NCBI GenBank assembly: GCA_902775135.1
Contig: CACYKY010000005.1
Span: 124,001 to 188,000, forward strand
Length of the DNA: 64,000 bases
Source: an uncultured Bacteroidota bacterium
GTDB taxonomy: Bacteria > Bacteroidota > Bacteroidia > Bacteroidales > P3
Direction: 5' to 3'
The notes below the pieces were generated by a model that was not told the DNA's origin, ran no database searches, and was given only the letters and a program-made list of their open reading frames with translations. Of the stretch, positions 34,314 through 41,838 are shown piece after piece (the stretch's first letter is position 1; each line of letters starts with the position of its first letter). Made by a program: the position numbers and the translations under genes.

Positions 34314-35942
34314 TTAATTACGGCACAGGCGGGCCCCGAAAGACGCAGCCGTAATCGCAGGACGGTAACGCGCATACAGATAGCCGAAGCCCGCATTCGC
34401 TCCGTAATCCGCATCACCACCGAGCAAAGCAGCGAACCAGCCAGCTCCAGATCCGTGATAGTAGTAGTCACCGACACCAGCGGCAGCACCGGCACCACCT
34501 CCTTGTACCATCGGCAGCGACAGGCCGTTTTCAGCCATTGACTCGCGAGCCAGGTAGCCGTCGGTCATCGGCATATTGGCGATGTTCACATAGCCGTTGG
34601 CTGCAGCGAGACTTTCAGCGCCACTGTCGGCAGGCGTGAAGTAGTGCGTCGGGTCGTCGCACCAGTAGGCCTTGAAGGTCGCGCCGTCATTGTAGGCCAG
34701 CAGGTCGTCGCAGTTATGCCAGATGTAGGCGATAGGCAGTTCCACTCCGAAGAGGCATCCGCACTTGATGGTCTTCTCGGTGCCGTTGGCCATCTCCAGT
34801 TTGTAGGTCACATAGCCGGTGATGTCGCCGAGGGGAGCGGTCACGCCGTTGGGGATGAAAGGCTCATAGGCAGCAGCGCCCCAATTCTGCCATTCGGTCG
34901 AGGTCAGCTTCTCGGTTGTACCTTCTCCGAATGCTGCGACATTCTGGATGTCGTAGTTGAGGTATTTGCAGCGGGCACCCCAGGCCAGCTCGTTGAGGAC
35001 GTGGAAGGAGCCGGTGTGCAACACCTTGTCTTTGTCGCTCACGCTGAACGCCGTGTTGACGAGGTTGGCGGCAGCGCGGAAGTCTGTACGGCTGATGCCG
35101 GTGCGACACATACCCAGCTCGCTGTGGAACGTTTCGTCGGTAGTGGTTCCGGTGACGTTGCCACCACGACACGCTTCTGCGAGCGTATGCCAGGCAGAGT
35201 CAGCCACGAGGCCTTCGTTCCCTTCGATCGTGCTGTCGAACTGACCGAAGTACGGAGTGCGGTAGTTGATGGTGCCTTCAGTGTTCTGCACGATATGGCG
35301 CAGGATAGGCGATTCGTCGCCGCTTGCGCACTGCATATAGCTGATGTTGTCCCATTTCAGCAGGCAGTTCGACACGAGGGCGTTCTGGACCAATGCACTG
35401 TTAGCTACCGTTGAGCCGGTATACAGCGAGGCCATAAACTTGCCAATCACCATACGAGGGATGTAGGTGAAGCCGGGCAGCTCGAAGTCGCTGTAGAGGC
35501 GATAGCGGTCGCCGTCGCGGTACTCGACGCGCAGCCAGTGGCTGGGGATTTCCACCATCACGTTGCCGTCTTTACCCGTGAGGTCAGCCAAGGCAGTACC
35601 GCCTTCCTTGTAGCGGCTGTCGTTTTTGTCGAGGTAGTAGTTGACGGTTCCGTCACCCTTCTCGACAAACGAGCGGATGCGTTCCCACCACGGCTGGGCA
35701 GAAGGAGTCATCAGCTCCGGATTGACAGCCTCGAGCTCTTGACTGAGCGAGCTGCGCCAGTTTTTCTGGCAGATGCCGTAGTAAGGTTTGGAAGTCTTAA
35801 GGAAAGCCTCCAAAATTACGGCTGACTGGTCTACTTGCACGGTTTCACCGTTGTCCTTACGGACACCGATTACCTGAACATTGCCTGCGTCGCCGTCGTA
35901 GACAGGCAGCGATGAGGCTCTTCTTACGTTAAATGTACTCAT
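34314..35942 (-). CDS. DGR variable protein, tail-module receptor-binding candidate
   Basis: The 542-residue protein carries the variable repeat at its C terminus (about residues 501-541, 'GWFAALLGGDADYG' to 'FGARLCRN'), the position used by C-type-lectin-fold DGR targets. The conserved 'GFGYLYARYRPA' and 'GARLCR' patterns are typical of that fold. Residues 1-480 are beta-rich with no membrane segment. Eleven residues differ from the template-encoded version: D, D, Y, Y, R, Y, I, A and S at Asn positions, Ile to Phe and Tyr to Cys. It lies among tail genes and probably contacts the host surface. Confidence 0.88.
   Translation of the reverse strand: MSTFNVRRASSLPVYDGDAGNVQVIGVRKDNGETVQVDQSAVILEAFLKTSKPYYGICQKNWRSSLSQELEAVNPELMTPSAQPWWERIRSFVEKGDGTVNYYLDKNDSRYKEGGTALADLTGKDGNVMVEIPSHWLRVEYRDGDRYRLYSDFELPGFTYIPRMVIGKFMASLYTGSTVANSALVQNALVSNCLLKWDNISYMQCASGDESPILRHIVQNTEGTINYRTPYFGQFDSTIEGNEGLVADSAWHTLAEACRGGNVTGTTTDETFHSELGMCRTGISRTDFRAAANLVNTAFSVSDKDKVLHTGSFHVLNELAWGARCKYLNYDIQNVAAFGEGTTEKLTSTEWQNWGAAAYEPFIPNGVTAPLGDITGYVTYKLEMANGTEKTIKCGCLFGVELPIAYIWHNCDDLLAYNDGATFKAYWCDDPTHYFTPADSGAESLAAANGYVNIANMPMTDGYLARESMAENGLSLPMVQGGGAGAAAGVGDYYYHGSGAGWFAALLGGDADYGANAGFGYLYARYRPAITAASFGARLCRN
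34321..34442 (-). repeat. DGR variable repeat (VR), 122 nt
   Basis: The last 122 coding bases (apart from the terminal codons) of the 542-residue protein gene match the template at 107 of 122 positions. The GC-rich 'ggggcccgcc' segment at its 3' end (minus strand) is unchanged between the two copies and is the likely initiation-of-mutagenic-homing region. The 5' half retains a long unmutated stretch around 34381-34402. Confidence 0.95.
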
Positions 35943-35972
35943 AAAGCTTTATGATTTAATGAATAAAATAGG

Positions 35973-36650
35973 TTACAAACACGGTATTTCTAGAGGCAAA
36001 TCGTTCTCATCCGTCAGAACTACGCCGTTTTCATCAGCCAGCAGCCAAGCGATGCGGAACATCTCGACACCGTAGACAGGGTGTTCCGGGTACCAACCGC
36101 TGAACATCACACGTGGCATTGGGCAGTCGTATTCAAACTGCAGCGTGGCACCGTTCTGGTCCGTAGCCGCCTTGCCGCTGGTAGCCTCAGCCCCATCAGC
36201 AATGGTCGCACCTCTGTCGAGGTCGCCGAGAATATGCCATTCGCCATTCTCCAGCTTTGCCAGCAGGATGAACTCCATATTGGCGGCGATGCCGAGGAAA
36301 GCCAGCACCTTACGGCGGAAGCCTGGGTGGAACACTTCCAAAGAGACGTGGAATGAGCGGTTACCCTTCGCCGTTCCTTGTGTGGTATATTTCAGTTCGC
36401 CGAGGTTACGCTGTGTGTATATCTCCGCGAACTCGCAGCCGCTTTTCAGTGTCACAGCTTTCTGTGTCATAGCCTCTGAGCCGATGACCACATAATCCTC
36501 GAAGCTTTCGGGCAGAGAGGCGATAGCCGCATTGATAGCCTCCACGTCCATTTTAGGCACGAAGAGCAGTCTGTGCACACCGCTCTTCACGTTGTCGCAG
36601 AACTTCGGAGTGCTGAGGCTTGCTATTGTCAAATTACAAGATTCTTGCAT
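35973..36650 (-). CDS. Tube-like structural protein, paralogue of 46255-46857
   Basis: The 225-residue protein shares a clear pattern with the 200-residue protein at 46255-46857: an N-terminal 'SLSTPKFCDNVKSGVHRLLFVPKMDVEAINA', 'SLEVFHPGFRRKVLAFLG', 'GDLDRGATIADGAEATSGKAATDQNGATLQFEYD'. It has an extra C-terminal part ending 'DENDLPLEIPCL'. The domain resembles phage tail-tube proteins. The location just upstream of the DGR target suggests a tail-tip version. Confidence 0.5.
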   Translation of the reverse strand: MQESCNLTIASLSTPKFCDNVKSGVHRLLFVPKMDVEAINAAIASLPESFEDYVVIGSEAMTQKAVTLKSGCEFAEIYTQRNLGELKYTTQGTAKGNRSFHVSLEVFHPGFRRKVLAFLGIAANMEFILLAKLENGEWHILGDLDRGATIADGAEATSGKAATDQNGATLQFEYDCPMPRVMFSGWYPEHPVYGVEMFRIAWLLADENGVVLTDENDLPLEIPCL

Positions 36651-36661
36651 ATTATTAAGTA

Positions 36662-37372
36662 TTAATTATCAAAGTCGAAGCTGTTCGAAACATCCGATAT
36701 ACATTGACCTTCCGTTGCATCGTGTATCGTCTTTCTTCCGAATGTGCAGCCGTTGTTCTCGAGCAGGATAACTGCGTTGGCGACAATATTCAGGCGGTTG
36801 ATAGCCGAGATGAGACGCTGAGTAACCTGCGAGAAGTCGTTTTGTTTCGCTTTCGTGACAATTTCCGTCTGCAGCGTAGCCACTTTCTGCTGCTCGCTGG
36901 TCTGTGTGGTATGTATTGCGCTGTACCGTTGGTCGAGCAGGTCGATACGTCCGCTGTCTGTTGTCCTTTGGGTCTGCAGCGTGTCGATATCCGAGCGGTC
37001 CGAGGTACGTTGCGAGCGCAGCGTGTCGACGTAGGACTTGTATGTCGTCTTGAAAGCCTCCAATGAGGTAATCTTTTCCAGCTGCTGAGTTTCGGCAGTC
37101 TCTGTCCCCGCCACTCGGCTTTCCATCTCCATTATCCTATTGACGGCATCAGCTCCCACGTCAATGTCAAGGTCAGCCTGCCGAATACCCTCTTCGAGTG
37201 TCACACCATTGATTGTCGGACGGTTTACCAGCTTGTTATAGTCTATTTTTCCATCCGTCAGGCTCTCCACTATAGCTCCATCAGTCTCATTGAAAGCGTC
37301 TATGAGTCTGTTGATAATCTCAAAGACCTGCCCTTGCGTCATTCCCTGCTGTATGTTGGGTATCTGTTCCAT
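36662..37372 (-). CDS. Coiled-coil tail fibre-like protein
   Basis: The 236-residue protein has long helical heptads (about 80-200, including repeats of 'SLRSQRTSDRSDIDTLQTQRTTDSGRIDLLDQR') with Gln/Thr-rich composition as in phage fibre shafts. The N terminus contains a 'KVNRPTINGVTLEEG'-like phage fibre motif ('LVNRPTINGVTLEEGI'). It is a probable trimeric tail fibre or tail-tip component. It precedes the tube-like gene by 11 nt. Confidence 0.5.
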   Translation of the reverse strand: MEQIPNIQQGMTQGQVFEIINRLIDAFNETDGAIVESLTDGKIDYNKLVNRPTINGVTLEEGIRQADLDIDVGADAVNRIMEMESRVAGTETAETQQLEKITSLEAFKTTYKSYVDTLRSQRTSDRSDIDTLQTQRTTDSGRIDLLDQRYSAIHTTQTSEQQKVATLQTEIVTKAKQNDFSQVTQRLISAINRLNIVANAVILLENNGCTFGRKTIHDATEGQCISDVSNSFDFDN

Positions 37373-37374
37373 TG

Positions 37375-39000
37375 TCAGAAAATATTATTGTCTATCGGAT
37401 CAGTAATCACATCGAAGCTCACCACCTGGTTCTCATCATCGCTGAATACCACACCTTCGGCGCGGTTCATCGGGCCGGTGGAGAGGTTTTCCTGCTGGTC
37501 TTCCACGAAGCGCAGTTTCAGTTCTACAGCCAGCATATCGTTGTCGGCATCCCTTACAGTGAAGCTGTTCGGTTCTATTGTTGCACGTTCCCAACGGCCT
37601 TGGTTCTGTATATAGTGATACTCGTTACCCACCGAGCGGCCTATGCGAGCCGCCGCTTCTCGGGTAAGTCCATCCAATGTCGCAGCATATACCTCGTGCC
37701 TTTTCACGTCAAGATACCTGCGACGATCCATAACCAGTTCCTCGCCTTCTGTAGTCACTTCGCGGTTCAATCTCCCGCACACAGCCACACGAAGCAGTCC
37801 GTATTTATCCTGCAGCAGCAGGTTTGTCTGCTCATACATATCGGGAAGCACGTGGTATGTCCGTGACCAGCTGCCCCACGACGTGCTGACCGTCACCGTG
37901 TACCACAGCAGATTCTCGCTTGCCAATCGTGATGGCCTCACGTCTATGCGGTACACCTGTCCGTTCACCTGGGTGTAGGTGTTGCTGTTGCTCACCGTTG
38001 AGCCATCCTTCTTCTTCCCTGTCATCGTCACCGTCACTCGGTAGTTACTGCCGACAGGCGTTCCTACATCTATACCGCTTCGATAGAAGAGGCCATAGAT
38101 CCATTCCGGCTGACTTTGTCTCACATACTGCACTTCACCAGTATCTTGTCCAATCACCCAGAAGATATTGTTGTCTGTTCCCAACTGGTAGTTTTGGCCG
38201 CTCTTCCAGTCTGGAAGATTGACTGCAGCATATCGTTCCGTCATCTCCCCACACAGAGCATAGAAATAGTTGGTCCAGGCCATACTCTGAACCAGTGGAG
38301 TGTCGCTGCCCCACATCTCGCCATAGCGAATTCTATACTTCATCAGTGCGTTAGTCAGCAGCTGCCAAGGAGAGTTGGTGCCTGTTGGCAGGTCCGGTTG
38401 AGGGATAAATCCTGCGAGCATATCCATAGGCACCGACACGTAGTTGTTATCATCAGGGTGGAACACCATCGGCTCCGTTGTGAGCGTCTTCAACGTGTTG
38501 TAGTCGTTCACCGTCACTTCCGCCATTGCCGTAACAGCGTAGTTGTCCTTGTTTTTCTTGTCTAGTCCTTCATAGTATGGACTGACAGAAGAGACAAGGC
38601 TTGCCTCTCCGCCGTCACGCTTTCCGCTTGCATTCGTCGTGTATATCTCCACCGTATGGTGGCCGACGGAGGTGCCGTAGAGCTGCAGCGTCATATTGTT
38701 CGTATCTATAGTCGTTGTAAACACTTCATTCACATAGAAGTTATTTCCCATCTTTGTGATGAGTGCCGATAGGCTGTTTGCCCGATATTGATCCGAGCCG
38801 CTGCCGATGGTATACACCAGTTCACGACCATCGACCACCAGCACCACGTGAGTTCCAGAGCTGCCGAGTGTCGAGAAGTAGAACTTGAAGTTAGCGTGAG
38901 AGCCTGACGACTGCTGGATGCTGCTGCATAGCAGTTTCAGCCGGGCGCGGTTGCGAGCCCAGCCGAACAGGAAAGGAGTTTCGTTAATCGTCAGTGCCAT
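37375..39000 (-). CDS. Tail / baseplate protein of unknown function
   Basis: The 541-residue protein is beta-rich without a signal peptide. It starts 'MALTINETPFLFGWARNRARLKLLCSS' and ends with 'NRAEGVVFSDDENQVVSFDVITD'. It is the first gene of a transcription unit with its own late promoter and heads the fibre, tube-like and DGR target genes. The position supports a distal tail or baseplate role. I do not recognise its family. Confidence 0.5.
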   Translation of the reverse strand: MALTINETPFLFGWARNRARLKLLCSSIQQSSGSHANFKFYFSTLGSSGTHVVLVVDGRELVYTIGSGSDQYRANSLSALITKMGNNFYVNEVFTTTIDTNNMTLQLYGTSVGHHTVEIYTTNASGKRDGGEASLVSSVSPYYEGLDKKNKDNYAVTAMAEVTVNDYNTLKTLTTEPMVFHPDDNNYVSVPMDMLAGFIPQPDLPTGTNSPWQLLTNALMKYRIRYGEMWGSDTPLVQSMAWTNYFYALCGEMTERYAAVNLPDWKSGQNYQLGTDNNIFWVIGQDTGEVQYVRQSQPEWIYGLFYRSGIDVGTPVGSNYRVTVTMTGKKKDGSTVSNSNTYTQVNGQVYRIDVRPSRLASENLLWYTVTVSTSWGSWSRTYHVLPDMYEQTNLLLQDKYGLLRVAVCGRLNREVTTEGEELVMDRRRYLDVKRHEVYAATLDGLTREAAARIGRSVGNEYHYIQNQGRWERATIEPNSFTVRDADNDMLAVELKLRFVEDQQENLSTGPMNRAEGVVFSDDENQVVSFDVITDPIDNNIF

Positions 39001-39018
39001 ATCTTGATTTCTTTACTG

Positions 39019-39054
39019 CAAAGATATACCATATAATATATTAAAGAAGGGACA
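39019..39054 (-). promoter_or_regulatory. Phage late promoter P2 (TGTCCC-N22-TATCTTTG)
   Basis: TGTCCC (39054-39049) and TATCTTTG (39026-39019) are 22 nt apart on the minus strand. The -7 box ends 18 nt before the ATG at 39000. It drives the tail-tip and DGR genes. Confidence 0.75.
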
Positions 39055-39055
39055 G

Positions 39056-39517
39056 CTATTTTTTGACACCAGCGAACACACGGATAGCTTTATCGGCGTG
39101 TTGTTCGGCCACAATATCAGCCAATTCATCTTCTTTGCGTTCCAGAGTGCCGCTGAGCCAGTCCGACATCCTTCGAGAAGTATGCCCCACCATATTTCTC
39201 GGAGTCCCTCGCCCCACACCATATTCCCTGAAAATGCCGTGCACAGGAAACTGGAAAGCCACGCCTGCCACCTCTCCTTCGTCGCTTTTGAGCTGGTACT
39301 GGATGTGGTTGCGCAGCACCGGTTCCACGGTGCCTTTTTTCGGTCCACTCAGGTATGTGTGGCTTCGTTTCTTTCCCTTGCTGAAAGCAGAGGCCTTCGC
39401 CTTTGCCATCTGTTGTACCGATGTGCTCCACCGTTGCATTTTGCCGTTGTACTCCGAGTTGTCGAGAATACCACGGCGGCCAGTGTGCACATCTTTTACT
39501 TGAACCTTCCTTGCCAT
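39056..39517 (-). CDS. HK97 gp10-like tail completion protein
   Basis: The 153-residue basic protein resembles the HK97 gp10 / tail-component family: 'NHIQYQLKSDEGEVAGVAFQFPVHGIFREYGVGRGTP' has the typical FxxEYG core, and 'LADIVAEQHADKAIRVF' is a C-terminal helix. Such proteins join the tail to the head. It overlaps the spanin-like gene by 22 nt. Confidence 0.55.
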   Translation of the reverse strand: MARKVQVKDVHTGRRGILDNSEYNGKMQRWSTSVQQMAKAKASAFSKGKKRSHTYLSGPKKGTVEPVLRNHIQYQLKSDEGEVAGVAFQFPVHGIFREYGVGRGTPRNMVGHTSRRMSDWLSGTLERKEDELADIVAEQHADKAIRVFAGVKK

Positions 39518-39900
39518 ACTCTAAAACCGAGGTACAACAGACCACCAGCGACAACTATAATAAGGATCCATCCGGCACGGATGAGCAGCTGCTGCCAGAA
39601 CGACAGTTTTTTCTCCACTTCCACAGGCACTTTCTGCAGCACAGGCACCTCGCGGTACATCCAGGCGGTGTCATTCTTGATGACACTGTGCCAGCGGTCG
39701 ATGCTGTCGTGGATGAATACCGTGTCGCCGCTGAGCCACTGGGTGTGCCAGCGGTCGATATAGGTGCTGTCGTGCACCATCCGCACCGTCTCTGTTGTGT
39801 CGTGGATGTACACCGGCTCCACGACAGGTGCAACCGTTTTGCGGCTGCACCCTGCAAGAGCCAGCAACAATATTAATCCTATGACAAAAAACTTTTTCAT
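39496..39900 (-). CDS. Unimolecular spanin candidate (lipoprotein plus C-terminal TM)
   Basis: The 134-residue protein has an N-terminal lipoprotein signal with lipobox 'LALAGC' (Cys at 17). The periplasmic part carries repeated 'HDTTETVRMVHDSTYIDRWHTQW' and 'HDSIDRWHSVIKNDTAW' units. A single transmembrane segment (about 108-127) lies near the C terminus with a basic tail. This topology (outer-membrane lipid anchor plus inner-membrane anchor) is that of one-piece spanins such as T1 gp11, which fuse the membranes at the end of lysis. It overlaps the amidase gene by 4 nt, which strongly supports a lysis role. Confidence 0.6.
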   Translation of the reverse strand: MKKFFVIGLILLLALAGCSRKTVAPVVEPVYIHDTTETVRMVHDSTYIDRWHTQWLSGDTVFIHDSIDRWHSVIKNDTAWMYREVPVLQKVPVEVEKKLSFWQQLLIRAGWILIIVVAGGLLYLGFRVWQGRFK

Positions 39901-40499
39901 ACCATATATTTTTTAATTCCTTCCACGTGAACACGGGCACACATTTCCTTGGCTTCGTCAGTCAGCAGCCACTCGCATTCCTCGCGGCAATCCATAAAGA
40001 AGTTCTCCGTCAGTACGGCTGGCATCGTGGTGTGGCGAAGCACATAGAACCCTGCTTCCCAGTCGGCATCGCCATCGCTGAAATCGCGGCGCAGTCTTTT
40101 GTCCTTCGGGAAAATCTCGGCTGCTGCATCGTAGAGGCAGGTAGCCAGGCGGTCAGCTTTGGTCTCGCCGCGTGAAGTGAAGGCACTCCAGCCGTAAGCC
40201 TCAATCCATTTCCCCTCTTTCCCAGCCGCGTTGCAGTGAACCGACAGGAACACCGTCGGCACCTTCGACTGCTTTGCGATTGCGTTGGCTCTCCGGCAGC
40301 GTTCCTCCATCGACACATCCCACTCTTCCGGCGTGATGATGCTGTAGGTTATACCTTCCGCCTCGAGCATACCTGCGATGAGGCGCACCACTTCGCGCGC
40401 CCACCGGTATTCCAGCAGCTGGCGGCCATCCTCCAATTTTGGGCTGCGTTTTCCGGCTGTATTTTCGCCGTGGCCATTATCAAGCAATACGTGTATCAT
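39897..40499 (-). CDS. N-acetylmuramoyl-L-alanine amidase (Amidase_3), endolysin
   Basis: The 200-residue protein has the complete zinc site of Amidase_3 enzymes: 'LLDNGHG' (His near 9), 'LLEYRWA' (Glu near 30), 'FLSVHCNA' (His near 80) and catalytic Glu in 'PAVLTENFFMD' (near 170). It cleaves the bond between muramic acid and L-Ala. There is no signal peptide, so release should need a holin. It sits directly upstream of the spanin-like gene, forming a lysis cassette. Confidence 0.88.
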   Translation of the reverse strand: MIHVLLDNGHGENTAGKRSPKLEDGRQLLEYRWAREVVRLIAGMLEAEGITYSIITPEEWDVSMEERCRRANAIAKQSKVPTVFLSVHCNAAGKEGKWIEAYGWSAFTSRGETKADRLATCLYDAAAEIFPKDKRLRRDFSDGDADWEAGFYVLRHTTMPAVLTENFFMDCREECEWLLTDEAKEMCARVHVEGIKKYMV

Positions 40500-40780
40500 A
40501 GCACTACTATTTGATTGTTAAACATTCTGATATTGTCGATACTCACCGGCACCACGTGCCCGATTTTGTTTCCAGCCGCGTCGCATTGCTGCACACCGCG
40601 AAGTCTTTCCTTCTTCATATTAGCCTTCAGTCCGGCGCAGAAGGCGTGGCTCATCGTTACAACTTCGCCATCCTTGTTGTAAAACTGGATGCTGAAAAGC
40701 ACCCGCTTACCATACTGGTCTTCGCGGACCTCCATCTGACGCACAGCGTCGACCCTGCGTATCGTTTTATCTTTTTCCAT
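40496..40780 (-). CDS. Small conserved-looking protein heading the lysis operon
   Basis: The 94-residue basic, beta-rich protein ('QYGKRVLFSIQFYNKDGEVVTMSHAF') has no recognised family. Its stop overlaps the amidase start by 4 nt. The late promoter -7 box ends 6 nt before its ATG, so the message is nearly leaderless. Confidence 0.5.
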   Translation of the reverse strand: MEKDKTIRRVDAVRQMEVREDQYGKRVLFSIQFYNKDGEVVTMSHAFCAGLKANMKKERLRGVQQCDAAGNKIGHVVPVSIDNIRMFNNQIVVL

Positions 40781-40785
40781 ACTTG

Positions 40786-40821
40786 CAAAAATAGACCTTT
40801 CAAGACGTTATACAGGGGACA
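40786..40821 (-). promoter_or_regulatory. Phage late promoter P4 (TGTCCC-N22-TATTTTTG)
   Basis: TGTCCC (40821-40816) and TATTTTTG (40793-40786) are 22 nt apart on the minus strand, directly before the lysis operon at 40780. The spacing to the start codon implies transcription starts at or near the ATG. Confidence 0.75.
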
Positions 40822-41011
40822 GCATATCTACAAACCGGGAAAATCATCGCTCTACTCCATCGAAATGTTAAAAACTCCACAATAACTGTTCAAAAAACTG
40901 ACCAGACGGTTCAAAAATGTGACGCTACGCGATTAATGTGCTTCGAAAGCGGGGGCTCGCCCTACCGAGTAGCGTTCGCACAAGAGCGATGCCCTTACCG
41001 AAATGTGAATA

Positions 41012-41027
41012 GGGGGGGAGGGGGGGG
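41012..41027 (+). repeat. G7-A-G8 tract
   Basis: Two poly-G runs, 41012-41018 and 41020-41027, are separated by a single A. This is extreme for the window and could form a quadruplex or vary in length by slippage. It lies in the non-coding region. Confidence 0.8.
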
Positions 41028-41745
41028 CGAGAGCCGACCCGCCTTTGCGCTGCCTTTGTGCAGCAGTTATTCCAGCAAGTGTGTTGCCGATAGGCGACAC
41101 TCTTGCCTTCCACCGAAATTGTGTGCCGATGCAGCAAGAGGTTTCTGTGGTGTTAGCGTTCAGTGCTTGCTCCGAATAGCGAGGCACAGAGTTCTCGAAG
41201 CAAGACGGCACTCTATTTCGGACACACACATCCGAGACCCTCTCGACCGTCAGGGAGAGTGAGTCTCACCGCTGAGGAAGCAGCGACACGCCAGGAGCGC
41301 AGCCGTTGCCATCGCCGACAGATTGTGATGGTCTTGTGAGTGGCTTCTGTCAGCGTGAATGGCGACAGCGCAGCGACAAGAGCCGGTGCTTCCGTCCACC
41401 GAAACAGTGTGCTTCCGACACTTCGGTGGCACTCCGTTTCGGTCATTCAATCACACACTCTCTCACTATCAGGCAGACACAACAGCAAGTAGAGTAGCGC
41501 TTGCCGTGGTGGATGCCGGAGTGAGAATGTGTGTGCAACTCCGTGGCAATATTGGCAGCTCTTCAGAGAAGATGTGTCGATTTTGCCACACCTTGCTACA
41601 GTCTGCCTCTCTGCCGTTGCCGGACAGAGAACCTGAGAACGTCCAGCGACAGCAGAATGGCAGACTGCCAGCGGCCAGGCTCTACTTCACACACTCAGCA
41701 GTCCACGAAGTAGTCTGCCGAGCGAGTGACGTTGTGCCTGGCCGC

Positions 41746-41822
41746 CGCGTTAGGGATGGGAGCAACGTTACCAAAGGTTAAGGCGTACAGCCCGACGGCT
41801 ATGCCGGAACGCCCCACGCATT
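41746..41822. repeat. Dispersed structured element, copy A (partner 59936-60030)
   Basis: The first about 52 bases ('cgcgttagggatgg' through 'ggcgtacagcccg') match the element near attR at about 47 positions. Both copies then close an outer GGCGT/ACGCC stem (here 41782-41786 and 41809-41813) around different inner hairpins. Here AGCC/GGCT forms the inner stem. It begins 17 nt from the terL stop. Confidence 0.65.
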
Positions 41823-41838
41823 ATTATATATAATATAA

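Larger units (their letters stand above)
40850..41838. ncRNA. Hairpin-rich non-coding region, candidate large structured RNA
   Basis: About 1 kb between terL and the lysis promoter has no convincing gene; the ORFs in it are low-complexity and unlike phage proteins. It is full of inverted repeats. CCGAAAT plus GTGCCG (41113-41128) pair with CGGCAC plus ATTTCGG (41206-41221). GAGAC plus CTCTC (41234-41244) pair with GAGAG plus GTCTC (41255-41267). ACCGAAAC (41398-41405) pairs with GTTTCGGT (41436-41443), while CCACCGAA (41396-41403) can instead pair with TTCGGTGG (41422-41429). Motifs recur, suggesting diverged duplicated units. Strand is probably minus, in the late transcript. Confidence 0.5.

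Noticed and set aside
40925..41781. Several ORFs of 60-140 codons in the hairpin-rich region
   Set aside because: They overlap one another on both strands, have Cys/Arg/Ser-rich random composition, lack ribosome-binding sites and fall on inverted repeats.
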